Counted from the first letter of the stretch, positions 10,653 through 19,612 are shown. The stretch is 64,000 nucleotides of DNA from Silvania confinis (GCF_025564085.1 NZ_JAMGZJ010000073.1:161594-225593), one strand, 5' to 3'. A program made the numbers and translations. The notes: a model not told the origin generated them from the sequence alone.

Positions 10653-12205
10653 TGAGCCAGAACCTGTCACTGGAACAGAAGATCATAGACTTGATCCTGT
10701 CAGAGCGCGGCCACAGGCTTGAAACCGAGTCGCTGCACACTTTTTCACAGGATCCCGCCCTGGGTGACCCGCTAGCGGTGCTTATTCAGCGCATTGATAG
10801 CCTGATGTCGACCCCACCCGCCCCGGTCGAGGAACCTGAAACGCTCCGCACCGCTGGTACAGAGAGCGAAACACCCGCAGAAGAACCCCCAGCTCCCACG
10901 CTGTGGAAGCTGATGCCGTATTATGCGTTTGATAAGCCCGCAACAACCGACGAAGCCGCGCCGGCCTCTGCGGCACTCCAGCCCGGGCAGATACCCACAG
11001 AACAACAGCGTGCCCAGATGCCCGTAAAACAGCCCGCCCCTCCGCAGGCGAGAATCACGCTCCCCAACGCCCGGGCGGGTGAGCATTTCTCATCGCCGGT
11101 TACCCTCACTCTCGATAATGGCCAGCAGGCCAGCATCATTGATGTCGTTTTTCCCCGGGATATCGGCCTCTCATACGCGAGAGAACAGCAGGCGATCGCC
11201 GGTATACCGACGGATAGTGGGGATTTTACCCTGACGGTTATCTGGTCTTGTGCATCCCATGAGCGTGGCGAAACACAGCAGCTGTTTGTTGTGAATCCCG
11301 ACCCGCAAAGCCTCTGGAAAGTGATTGAGCCCCCGGCGAACGCGCCGTATCCAAAGTCTCATCTGGACGTCGAAGGTCTGGTCAGTGGCGATGTCAGGAT
11401 TGCGGCCGCAAGCCGCAGGGGACGTTCCCATGAGCATGCTGGAAGTTTCAGAGACGATGATTTCTACATCAACCACAGCAATGAGTCAGGCTGGTCCATT
11501 ATGCTGGTCGCGGATGGCGCGGGCAGCGCGATAAATTCTCGCGAAGGCTCGCGTATCGCCGCCTGCACGGCCGGTGACTATCTTTTCAGCCAGCTTAATG
11601 GGCAACGCGGTACTGCCCTCAAAGAACACATTATGGCGTGGGGACCGGGCGAACAGCAGGCAACGATAAACGCCATGCTGCACCATTTCAAACAGGCGGC
11701 GACGCTGGCGGTCAACAGCATTCAGAACGAAGCCATTCATGCCGACCAGCCGCTGAAATCGTACTCCACAACGCTACTGGCAACGGTTTCACTGCGCATA
11801 GGCGAGGAACTGTTCGCCGCCGCATTCTGGCTCGGCGATGGTGCGATAGCCGCATACAGCCCTTCGGGCAAAGTCAGGATCCTTGGCAATCCCGACAGCG
11901 GCGAGTACGCGGGGCAAACGCGATTTCTCGATCAGAGCATTATTGCCGACACCGCCTTTACCGGACGCATCAGCGTGGGCAAATGGCGTGATGTGTCGCA
12001 TTTGATTCTGATGACTGACGGTGTTTCCGACCCCCGGTTTGAGACCGATAATGGGCTGCGCAGCGACGAAAAATGGACCCGCTTCGTCAACGAAATTTCG
12101 CCTTTGCTGGCTAATGCAGACCAGGCACCAGCCGGGTTGGGGGAATGGCTGAACTTTTTCTCCCCGGGGAATCATGACGATCGAACCCTCGTGGTCTCGT
12201 GGTGA
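10652..12205 (+). CDS. PP2C-type serine/threonine phosphatase with N-terminal extension
   Basis: 517 residues. The PP2C domain spans ~245-517: RGRSHEH (256-262), metal-binding ADGAGS (287-292), GDG (395-397), TDGVSD (455-460) and the final DDRT (509-512). Before it lie a helical segment (1-55), a Pro/Ala-rich linker (~55-135) and a small all-beta region (~136-215: LPNARAGEHF ... GIPTDSGDFTLTV) resembling putative Ig-like (He_PIG-type) modules. It should reverse the kinase encoded next. It is coupled to terY3 by a one-base overlap. The substrate is unknown; the vWA and TerD proteins are candidates (inference). Confidence 0.85.
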   Translation: MSQNLSLEQKIIDLILSERGHRLETESLHTFSQDPALGDPLAVLIQRIDSLMSTPPAPVEEPETLRTAGTESETPAEEPPAPTLWKLMPYYAFDKPATTDEAAPASAALQPGQIPTEQQRAQMPVKQPAPPQARITLPNARAGEHFSSPVTLTLDNGQQASIIDVVFPRDIGLSYAREQQAIAGIPTDSGDFTLTVIWSCASHERGETQQLFVVNPDPQSLWKVIEPPANAPYPKSHLDVEGLVSGDVRIAAASRRGRSHEHAGSFRDDDFYINHSNESGWSIMLVADGAGSAINSREGSRIAACTAGDYLFSQLNGQRGTALKEHIMAWGPGEQQATINAMLHHFKQAATLAVNSIQNEAIHADQPLKSYSTTLLATVSLRIGEELFAAAFWLGDGAIAAYSPSGKVRILGNPDSGEYAGQTRFLDQSIIADTAFTGRISVGKWRDVSHLILMTDGVSDPRFETDNGLRSDEKWTRFVNEISPLLANADQAPAGLGEWLNFFSPGNHDDRTLVVSW

Positions 12206-12231
12206 GTGGCACGCTTCAGGGGTGATTAACG

Positions 12232-13731
12232 ATGGCAAATATTATTACGTGTACAACCAAGGACGGTCAGACAGTCCAGTATGTCGATGAGGTAATAGGT
12301 TCAGGCGCCATGAAGGATGTCTATTTTTCGCCTGACAAATCCTACGTCGTGGCTTTTTATCATAAGCCGCAGAATGAGCAGGCCCGGGAACGCATTGATA
12401 TGATCACCGGCCGCTACCGGCAAAACATCTTCGGGCAGGCGGGCGGCGACTACTGGAAGGATCTCTTTTGCTGGCCGACTCACGTGGTCGAGCATGACAA
12501 TAAAATTGGGATCGTCGTCCCGACTTACCAGAGCCATTTTTTCTTTAAGCATGGCTCAAAGAATGATGACTTCCTGGGCATCAAAGGCCGGGAAAAAGAG
12601 GGGAAATGGTTCGCCAGCGCCAGCAACCAGAATAAGTTTCTCGACCCGCGTGAACGGGGAAATACGCTGACCTATCTCAAGGTCTGTCTGCTGTTAACCC
12701 GCGCCGTCAGAAGGATGCACGCGGCGGGGCTCTGCCACAGCGACCTGAGCTATAAGAACGTGCTGGTGGATCCTGAATTGGGGCATGCCTGCATTATTGA
12801 TGTCGACGGGCTGGTTGTGCCAGGCAAGTACCCGCCCGATGTGGTCGGCACTCCGGATTTTATTGCCCCCGAAGTGGTAAAAACCAGCCATCTGCCCAAG
12901 GAAGACCCAAACAGGGTACTCCCGAGCATCGCCACCGACCGCCATGCGCTGTCGGTTTTGATCTACATGTACCTGTTTTTCCGCCATCCGCTTCGGGGTG
13001 GGAAAATTCATGACATGGCGGATGAAATGCGGGATGAAACCTTATCGATGGGGGAAAAGGCGCTGTTCATTGAGCATCCGACTGATAGCAGCAACGCCGT
13101 GAAGGTCAACCAGCTGTCACCGTTCTCTCTTCCCTGGGCCGATCCCACTAAAATCCCCTACACCATTATGGGGCCGTACCTGACACCGCTGTTTGAACGG
13201 GCCTTTATCGAGGGTCTGCATGACGCGACAAAACGCCCGACCGCAGATGAGTGGGAAAGCGCGCTGGTCAAAACGGTAGACCTGATCCAGCCCTGCCAGA
13301 ACAAGGACTGCGATCAAAAATGGTATGTTTTCTCTGGTAAAACCCGACCGGCTTGCCCGTACTGCGGTACCGCCTACAAAGGTAAGTTACCGATCCTTAA
13401 CCTCTATTCCTCGCGCAAAGCAGGCAGTTACCGGCCGGACGATCACCGGCTCATGGTCTGGAGCGGTCAGTCTATTTATGCCTGGCATGTTAATCGCCTC
13501 ATTGCCCCCAATGAACGCACTACGCCAGAGCAAAAGAAACGGGTGGGCTACTTTGTTTTCCACAACGATCAGTGGTGGTTGGTAAACGAAGGGATCCAGG
13601 GGCTGATGTCGTTACCGGATAAGCGTGTGGTTGCCGTGGGCGAGAAGATAGAACTCAAAGATAATGCCCAGTTCGTTTTCTCGCAGGAGGAAGGTGGCCG
13701 ACTGGTGGTGGTGCAGTTGGTAGACAACTAA
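12232..13731 (+). CDS. Eukaryotic-like protein kinase of the TerY triad, with zinc ribbon and FHA-like tail
   Basis: 499 residues. Kinase core ~15-340: glycine loop GSGAMKDVY (23-31), catalytic loop HSDLSYKN (169-176), DVDG (190-193) in place of DFG, and GTPDFIAPEVV as the activation/APE segment. The beta-3 lysine is not at the usual VAxK place; K45 (FYHK) may serve. Then a four-cysteine zinc ribbon (CQNKDC ... CPYC, ~345-375) and a C-terminal beta-rich region (~400-499) that looks like a divergent FHA fold. It ends the operon. It is probably a functional Ser/Thr kinase balanced by the upstream phosphatase. Confidence 0.82.
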   Translation: MANIITCTTKDGQTVQYVDEVIGSGAMKDVYFSPDKSYVVAFYHKPQNEQARERIDMITGRYRQNIFGQAGGDYWKDLFCWPTHVVEHDNKIGIVVPTYQSHFFFKHGSKNDDFLGIKGREKEGKWFASASNQNKFLDPRERGNTLTYLKVCLLLTRAVRRMHAAGLCHSDLSYKNVLVDPELGHACIIDVDGLVVPGKYPPDVVGTPDFIAPEVVKTSHLPKEDPNRVLPSIATDRHALSVLIYMYLFFRHPLRGGKIHDMADEMRDETLSMGEKALFIEHPTDSSNAVKVNQLSPFSLPWADPTKIPYTIMGPYLTPLFERAFIEGLHDATKRPTADEWESALVKTVDLIQPCQNKDCDQKWYVFSGKTRPACPYCGTAYKGKLPILNLYSSRKAGSYRPDDHRLMVWSGQSIYAWHVNRLIAPNERTTPEQKKRVGYFVFHNDQWWLVNEGIQGLMSLPDKRVVAVGEKIELKDNAQFVFSQEEGGRLVVVQLVDN

Positions 13732-13747
13732 CCGTTCTTCGGTCATA

Positions 13748-13777
13748 AAAAATCCACGCCATGGCGTGGATTTTTTT
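13748..13777. terminator. Bidirectional terminator closing the Ter island
   Basis: AAATCCACGCC/GGCGTGGATTT inverted repeat with flanking A and T runs, serving the kinase gene (+) and the convergent GH42 gene (-). It is nearly identical to the terminator at 5981-6010 on the other side of the island. Confidence 0.88.
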
Positions 13778-13804
13778 ATCTTGTTGCATCGCGGACTCAG
13801 CGCA

Positions 13805-15862
13805 TCACGCGCCCGCTAAAAACACCTCAACCCCAAACGCGGGCATCGCATACTGATGGCCGATCAGCCGATCGCCCGCCAGCAACGGTGCCAGCCCCCG
13901 GCTCTCTTCTGCCAGCTCCAGCGTCACCGCCTGGTCGCTGTAGTTCTGCACAAAGAGATAGCTCTGCCCCGCGTTGTGCCTTGTCGTGGCGACAACCCCG
14001 GTCGGCAGCGGCATCGTGGTGCAGGCGGTGATGCCATGTTGGCCCGCAATCGTCCGGTAGAAATCATGCAGAAACTCACCCTCGGTTCTTGCCGCCAGAT
14101 AATAAGCCTGCCCTTTGCCGTACTGATTACGGGTAAGAGCGGGCCTGCCAGCGTAAAAGTCCTGTTGATACACGGCCAACACTTCTGCCGTCTCCGCATG
14201 GATTAAATCGCAGAGTTCCTTGCAGGTGTACGCACTCACCGAGCTGTTCCAGTCCGACGCGGTGATGGCAAGCTGGTTTGTCTGCCCGTCATAGAGGCTG
14301 TCGATCTCTTCTGACCAGATGCCGAGTACCTCACGCAGCGGGCCGGGGAAACCGGTGGTGAAGCACAGATCGTCCGGGTTAACGATCCCCGTCCAGTAAG
14401 TGGCAATAAACACGCCGCCCGCCTCGACAAACTGATTTACTCGTTCGGCAAAGGCTTCGTCCACCATATACAGCATCGGAGCGATCAGCAGGCGATAGCC
14501 ACTGAGTTCAGACTGACGGGAAACAATATCCAGCGGAATATTTTGCTGCCACAGCGCCTGATAATGCTGCTGCACCGTCTCTTCAAACTTGATACCGGCG
14601 TTGCGCGGCCCGGCAGCGTCATTTACTGCCCAGCGGTTGTCCCAGTCATAGACCATCGCCACCTCTGCCCGATAGTCGCCCCCCGCCACATTGGCCAGTT
14701 TTTCGAGCGCCGCCCCCACCTGCTTCACATCCTGCCCGACGCGGGTATTAAGATGGCCAACGTGATCCACCACCGCACCGTGAAATTTCTCAACCGAGCC
14801 GCGGCTTTTGCGCCACTGGAAATACTGCACCGAGTCCGAGCCATGGGCCACCGCCTGCATCGCCGACAGCAGATGCATCCCCGGTTTTTTGAGCTTACTG
14901 ATCGCCTGCCAGTTGGTGGTGCCTGGCGTGGATTCCATCAACAAGAACGGCAGGCCGGGTTTCAGGCTGCGCATCAGATCAAAAGTGAACGCCGTATACG
15001 CGGCCACCTCCTGCTGATCCGGTGTCTGGTGCCACTGCGGGTAGCTGTCCCACGAAATGAAATCAACTTCCTGCGCCAGGCGCCAGTAATCGTAGTCGTA
15101 GAACACCCCGTGGAAGTTAGTGGTGGCGGGCAAAGACGGGTTATAGGGTTTCACCGCCTGAATTTCATGACGGCAAAACAGCGCAACCTGCTCGCTCACA
15201 AAGCGTCGCCAGTCGATATTCAGGGCATGGACAGACTGTTCACCTGTTGGCCCTGGGGAATGGATCTGGCTCCAGCTTGAATAATCATGGCTCCAGAATG
15301 AAGTCCACCAGCGCTGATTCACATTTTCCAGCGTCTGATACTTGTTCTTGAGCCAGTCGCGAAACGCATGCTGGCAGTTATCGCAGTGGCACTCGCCGCC
15401 ATACTCATTGGAGATATGCCAGGCCAAAACCGCAGGATGATGCGCGTACCGTTTTGCCAGCTGTTGGTTAATGTTGCCGGTTAACCGTAAATACTCTGGT
15501 GAGGAGGGACAGTGATTATGTCGTTCCCCGTGCAGGTTTTTGCTTTGATCGCTATTCGTGCGTAACACCTCGGGGTATTTTTCGGATACCCAGGCCGGTT
15601 TCGCGCCGCTCGGCGTCGCGAGGAAAACAAAAATCCCGTTCGCGTGCAGCGTATCCAGCACATTATCTAACCAGCCAAACTGATATTCGCCCTCAGCGGG
15701 CTCCAGCCTGGACCAGCTGAATATGCCCACCGACATCACATTGCATTTTGTCTCTTTCATCATGGCGATATCTTTTTCAAGAATATCGGGCTGATCGAGC
15801 CACTGGTCAGGATTATAATCCGCACCGTGTAATAAATTGAGTTGCGTAAATAACCTGCTCAT
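13805..15862 (-). CDS. Beta-galactosidase, glycoside hydrolase family 42
   Basis: Hydrolyses terminal beta-galactosides. At 685 residues it has a GH42 TIM barrel: acid/base Glu153 in SNEYGG, nucleophile Glu310 in LLMEST, and the ECHCDNC zinc-cysteine cluster (158-163) typical of the family, then trimerisation and C-terminal beta domains. The start at 15862 follows GGAGGTGG; an ATG four codons upstream overlaps that ribosome site. The permease stop lies 12 bases upstream, so the two form an operon. There is no signal peptide, so the substrate must enter first through the permease. It is unrelated in sequence to LacZ (GH2). Confidence 0.93.
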   Translation of the reverse strand: MSRLFTQLNLLHGADYNPDQWLDQPDILEKDIAMMKETKCNVMSVGIFSWSRLEPAEGEYQFGWLDNVLDTLHANGIFVFLATPSGAKPAWVSEKYPEVLRTNSDQSKNLHGERHNHCPSSPEYLRLTGNINQQLAKRYAHHPAVLAWHISNEYGGECHCDNCQHAFRDWLKNKYQTLENVNQRWWTSFWSHDYSSWSQIHSPGPTGEQSVHALNIDWRRFVSEQVALFCRHEIQAVKPYNPSLPATTNFHGVFYDYDYWRLAQEVDFISWDSYPQWHQTPDQQEVAAYTAFTFDLMRSLKPGLPFLLMESTPGTTNWQAISKLKKPGMHLLSAMQAVAHGSDSVQYFQWRKSRGSVEKFHGAVVDHVGHLNTRVGQDVKQVGAALEKLANVAGGDYRAEVAMVYDWDNRWAVNDAAGPRNAGIKFEETVQQHYQALWQQNIPLDIVSRQSELSGYRLLIAPMLYMVDEAFAERVNQFVEAGGVFIATYWTGIVNPDDLCFTTGFPGPLREVLGIWSEEIDSLYDGQTNQLAITASDWNSSVSAYTCKELCDLIHAETAEVLAVYQQDFYAGRPALTRNQYGKGQAYYLAARTEGEFLHDFYRTIAGQHGITACTTMPLPTGVVATTRHNAGQSYLFVQNYSDQAVTLELAEESRGLAPLLAGDRLIGHQYAMPAFGVEVFLAGA

Positions 15863-15873
15863 AACCACCTCCA

Positions 15874-17106
15874 TTATGCTAAAGACCCGCTCTTCACAGA
15901 GAGATCAATGACTTTGTCTTTTCTGTCCCGGAGGGCAAACACCGAGAACAGGGTAAAGAGTCCTGAAATAACGCCAAGAATGATGTACGTGTTGGCAAAA
16001 CCAATGGTGTCGTAGAAATGGCCGACCACCGGGGAGTAAACCGTAGTAGCAATGGAGGCCGCAAACAGCACTAATAAGTAGATGGTGGAGGACAGTTTGT
16101 GATCGAAGTTCTGCGCAATAAACTTAAAGACCGAGATCAGGATCAGCGGTTTTTCGATAGCGTGCATCATCTTCACCGCAGCAATCCACACCGGGCCCAG
16201 CGGAACGGCGGAGCCCAAAATACGCACCGACATAATGGTTCCGGCAATCACCAGCGCCCACTTAGCGCCAACGCGGTTCACAAACCACGGCATCAGCCCA
16301 AGGAATAAGGTTTCGCCGCAAACCTGAACCGACGCCAGGGTGCCGTACCATTTATTGCCTTCGTCAACGCTCGGGAACTGTAACGAGAAATACTGCGCAA
16401 ACTGCTGGTCGTAGGTGTCATAGATCTGGGTAACAAACAGGGTAAAGATAATCAGCATCCAGAACTGTCTGTCTTTCATCAACTCCAGTACGTTCCCCAC
16501 TTTCAAAGAAGAGGTCATTTTTTCTTCTTCAAGGGTGACGGTAATTTTGGTCAGCGTGAAGCAAATCGCGGCTAATACAATCGCAATACTGGCCAGCCAG
16601 AAGGACAGATTTGGGTTGTCGTTAATATTGCGGCCGACAATATAGGCTGCCGCCGCCCAACCTAATGAACCCCACATTCTCACCCGTCCGTATTCGAACG
16701 AATAGCGACGAGAAATTTTGTCGATATAAGAATCAATTACCCCACAGCCGGAGTTAAAAATAACCCCCAGATAAATCCCGCCTAATACCGCCCCGAGCCA
16801 GAAAGAGCTCACCAGCAGCGGCGCATACACGTAAATAAAGAACGGCCCGACGGGCAGCAGCAGTGCCACAATCAAAAAGATTAACGATTTTTTGGTGCCG
16901 AATTTATCCGAGATATAGCCAAAGAAAGGCTGCATGGTCAGCGCGATAAAGGCGTTAATGGCGTACAACCAGCCGGTTTTGGTGGCGCTGATCCCCAGAT
17001 GCTGTGTGGTCCAGATAACAAAGAAGGCCATCGTCGATGACCAGGCAAACAGGTACAGAAAATCGAAAATGCTTAAAAGAATGTAGTTCCTTTTACCGGT
17101 AACCAT
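15874..17106 (-). CDS. LacY-type galactoside/oligosaccharide:H+ symporter
   Basis: 410-residue MFS permease of the oligosaccharide:H+ symporter family, with twelve hydrophobic segments. Seen: NYILLSIFDFLYLFAWSSTMAFF at the N-terminus and GYISDKFGTKK in the loop between helices 2 and 3. The start at 17106 (MVTGKRN) has GAGGAAG six bases upstream. Probably imports beta-galactosides or small galacto-oligosaccharides for the GH42 enzyme encoded directly downstream. It is divergent from a LacI-type repressor. Confidence 0.9.
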   Translation of the reverse strand: MVTGKRNYILLSIFDFLYLFAWSSTMAFFVIWTTQHLGISATKTGWLYAINAFIALTMQPFFGYISDKFGTKKSLIFLIVALLLPVGPFFIYVYAPLLVSSFWLGAVLGGIYLGVIFNSGCGVIDSYIDKISRRYSFEYGRVRMWGSLGWAAAAYIVGRNINDNPNLSFWLASIAIVLAAICFTLTKITVTLEEEKMTSSLKVGNVLELMKDRQFWMLIIFTLFVTQIYDTYDQQFAQYFSLQFPSVDEGNKWYGTLASVQVCGETLFLGLMPWFVNRVGAKWALVIAGTIMSVRILGSAVPLGPVWIAAVKMMHAIEKPLILISVFKFIAQNFDHKLSSTIYLLVLFAASIATTVYSPVVGHFYDTIGFANTYIILGVISGLFTLFSVFALRDRKDKVIDLSVKSGSLA

Positions 17107-17220
17107 ATTTTTCTTCCTCAACAAGGAACAGGATCAGGGCTTCGCTGAATGCTCAGCGAATAGCGTTGTTTGTCGGTCAGGCTTATTTGCGACGTCACAC
17201 TGATTTTGTTCACTGTTAAA

Positions 17221-17237
17221 ATGTATGACGTTCACAT
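17221..17237 (-). promoter_or_regulatory. LacI-like operator 1
   Basis: Read on the minus strand, ATGTGAACGTCATACAT. It shares its first half ATGTGAACGT with operator 2 and resembles the core of E. coli lacO. It lies on the permease side, ~115 bases upstream of that gene. Confidence 0.6.
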
Positions 17238-17361
17238 CCGCGTGCTACATACAATACCTGGCAAATGACGCAAACAACTCCCCGCACCGAAAACTGCAAT
17301 CGACCTCACAGAACGCAATTTATTAAGCGTAAAAAGGTGAACAGGATCGCGAAATCACACC

Positions 17362-17378
17362 ATGTGAACGTATGACAT
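17362..17378 (+). promoter_or_regulatory. LacI-like operator 2
   Basis: ATGTGAACGTATGACAT matches the lacO core TTGTGAGCGGATAACAA at 12 of 17 positions. It overlaps the -35 region of the repressor's own promoter (TATAAT at 17384-17389). Centre-to-centre distance to operator 1 is 141 bp, which allows looping. Confidence 0.65.
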
Positions 17379-17449
17379 TTTGATATAATGTTGGGAAATC
17401 ACAGCAATGAAACGCGCTGTTTACGCCACGTAAAAAGAAAGGATTGAGG

Positions 17450-18463
17450 GTGAACAAAAACAGAAATGCGACGCTGGAAGATGTCGCTCGCCATGCCGGG
17501 GTCTCCTACCAAACCGTCTCCCGGGTGCTCAATAAATCGGTAAACGTGGCCGAAAAAACGCGCGTTCGTGTCGAACAGGCGATTGAGGATCTGCGCTACG
17601 TGCCTAACCGTCTGGCGCAGCAGCTGGTCGGCAAACGGGCCCAGACGCTGGGATTAATCACCACCTCCCTTGCGCTGCATGCCCCGTCGCAAATTGCCGC
17701 ATCAGTAAAAAAACATGCCCGTGAAGCGGGTTATCAGGTGCTGATTTCGATGATTGATGAGAGCGACGCCACGGCGATCCAGCAGTCGATCAACGATTTT
17801 AAATCCCAGTTTATCGAAAAAATCCTGATCAACGTCCCGCTGGAAACCCCTCTCGCGCAGCAACTGGCTCAACACAACAGCGATGTCACCTGCCTGTTTC
17901 TCGACGTCGCCCCGGACAGCGGCGTGTTTCACGTGATCTTTGATCCGGCAAACGGCACCCAGGAGAGCGTAAAGCGCTTATGCGAACTGGGCCACAACGA
18001 CATCGCGCTGATGCCCGGTCCGCAGCAGGCTATTTCGGCTAAATTACGCCTGGAAAACTGGTTAAGCAGCCTGGCGACATGCAATAAAACGCCCGCCGCA
18101 GTGATTTTCGGTACCTGGGATGCGCAAAGCGGTTATGACGGGGCGCAGCAGCTTATCGACAGTAAGGTAGCGTTTAGCGCCCTGCTGGTCGGGAACGACC
18201 AGATGGCACTCGGCGCGCTGAGCGCATTAAGCAAGGCACGCATCGCGGTACCTGAGCAGGTGTCGGTAATTGGCTACGATGACAGTTATGAAAGCGCCTT
18301 TTTCATTCCGGCGCTCACTACGGTGCGACTGGACCTCGACGCTCAGGGTAAAGAAGCGGTGGCCAGGCTGCTCGCCGCCACAGAGGCCAGCACACCCGGC
18401 AATGACATTTTGCCTGCAGAATTTATTGCCCGGGATTCGATTGCCGTCAACCGCCAGGGATAA
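17450..18463 (+). CDS. LacI-type repressor of the GH42/permease operon
   Basis: 337-residue LacI-family regulator. The N-terminal HTH reads ATLEDVARHAGVSYQTVSRVLN; the recognition helix YQTVSR is the same as in E. coli LacI, which suits the lac-like operators found upstream. It has a hinge helix (NRLAQQLVGKR) and a periplasmic-binding-protein-like effector domain. GTG at 17450 is chosen: AAAGGA lies six bases before it, whereas TTG at 17444 is too close. No long tetramerisation tail like that of LacI is obvious. The likely inducer is a beta-galactoside (inference). Confidence 0.9.
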   Translation: MNKNRNATLEDVARHAGVSYQTVSRVLNKSVNVAEKTRVRVEQAIEDLRYVPNRLAQQLVGKRAQTLGLITTSLALHAPSQIAASVKKHAREAGYQVLISMIDESDATAIQQSINDFKSQFIEKILINVPLETPLAQQLAQHNSDVTCLFLDVAPDSGVFHVIFDPANGTQESVKRLCELGHNDIALMPGPQQAISAKLRLENWLSSLATCNKTPAAVIFGTWDAQSGYDGAQQLIDSKVAFSALLVGNDQMALGALSALSKARIAVPEQVSVIGYDDSYESAFFIPALTTVRLDLDAQGKEAVARLLAATEASTPGNDILPAEFIARDSIAVNRQG

Positions 18464-18486
18464 CGCAGGCCGCGCGAGCGGCTTCG

Positions 18487-19494
18487 CTACAGGCTTGCCC
18501 GCGCGCGATGGATCAACGTCATCGGCACAATCGCGCGGACATTCTCGTCCCCGCCATTGATCAGATGCAGCATCGCGTCCACCGCTTGCTCTGCCCAGGC
18601 GTCCTCATTCTGGCGAACCGACCAGATATTATTGGATAAAAATCCCAGCATCGGGTGTTCATCGAAGGTGCCGATATTAATATCCGCCGGGATAAAACCG
18701 AAATGGGAACGCAGTACGCTGAGCGCGCCCTCCAGCACCGGCAGAGAAGAGGCGATAAACGCCGGTGGCGCCGCGTTGTGCCGGGCCAGAAACTGCTGCA
18801 TCAGCTTTTCGCCGTCTTCGCGCCGGTTGTGCGCGGTCTCGAGGATCCACTGCTGGCAATCCGCAATCCCCTGCGCTTCCAGCACCGAGGTGTAGCCCTT
18901 CATACGCTCTTTGATGGTCGGCTGCTCGGTGTCACCGGCCATAAAGAAGAGTGGCAGCTGGCCCGCGCTGAACATCGCCTGGGTCAGGGCGATACTGCCC
19001 CGGCGGTTATCGCTCACCACCAGCGAGGTGTCGGTGCCGTCGAAATCACGGTCCAGCAGCACCAGCGGGCGCGAAGTGCGTTTCAGGTGATGGTTTTGCG
19101 CCTGCAGCGACGAAGGCACGACGAACAGGCCATCGACGTTACGATCAACCAGCGCATCGACCAACGCATTTTCCTGCTTCAAATCGCTGTAGGTGCAGCT
19201 GATCATCAGCTGATATCCCGCTTCGCGACAGCGGATCTCCAGCTTTTCGGCAAGGGTGGCAAAAAAGACGTTCGACAGGCGGGGAATGATAAGACCCAGA
19301 GTATCGGTCTTATTCAGCTTCAGGCTGCGGGCGGCGTGGTTGACGGTATAGCCGTGTTCAGCCACGTAGTCATTGATGCGCTTTTGCGTTTTTTCGCTGA
19401 TCCGATATTGCCGGGCTTTGTTGTTCAGCACCAGGCGCACGGTGGTGATGGAAATGTTCAGCGCGGTCGCAATGGTCTCGACTGTTTTGGCCAT
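18487..19494 (-). CDS. LacI-family transcriptional regulator of the sugar operon
   Basis: 335 residues: N-terminal HTH (VETIATALNISITTVRLVLNNKA), hinge VNHAARSLKLNKT and sugar-binding core (LGLIIPRLSNVFFATLAEKLE; SDNRRGSIALTQAMF). It lies downstream of, and on the same strand as, the transporter-aldolase-isomerase-kinase genes, convergent with the GH42 repressor. The best operator candidate is the perfect palindrome upstream of the kinase (25381-25396). The effector is unknown. Confidence 0.87.
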   Translation of the reverse strand: MAKTVETIATALNISITTVRLVLNNKARQYRISEKTQKRINDYVAEHGYTVNHAARSLKLNKTDTLGLIIPRLSNVFFATLAEKLEIRCREAGYQLMISCTYSDLKQENALVDALVDRNVDGLFVVPSSLQAQNHHLKRTSRPLVLLDRDFDGTDTSLVVSDNRRGSIALTQAMFSAGQLPLFFMAGDTEQPTIKERMKGYTSVLEAQGIADCQQWILETAHNRREDGEKLMQQFLARHNAAPPAFIASSLPVLEGALSVLRSHFGFIPADINIGTFDEHPMLGFLSNNIWSVRQNEDAWAEQAVDAMLHLINGGDENVRAIVPMTLIHRARASL

Positions 19495-19612
19495 GGGGTA
19501 CTGAGTCCGGTGAATGACAAAGTGTTAATTTATCATTTTTGCTGCTTCGAAGCAGCAACAGACGATGAAAAGCGCCGATCGCGGCCAGGGCTTTCACCCT
19601 GGCCGACTCGCA

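Larger units (their letters stand above)
17107..17449. promoter_or_regulatory. Divergent control region of the galactoside operon
   Basis: 343 bases between the permease and the LacI-type gene. It carries two lac-operator-like sites, annotated separately, and a consensus TATAAT (17384-17389) for the repressor gene. The minus-strand promoter must lie between 17107 and ~17290, but no convincing -35/-10 pair stands out. Confidence 0.7.

Noticed and set aside
6020..13731. Calling the island a tellurite-resistance operon
   Set aside because: terZ, terA, terB, terC, and terE are not in the window; the TerY-phosphatase-kinase set alone has no shown role in tellurite resistance.
13805..18463. Calling the locus a lac operon (lacZYI)
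   Set aside because: The hydrolase is GH42, with NEY and MES catalytic segments, not GH2 LacZ; only regulation and permease resemble lac.
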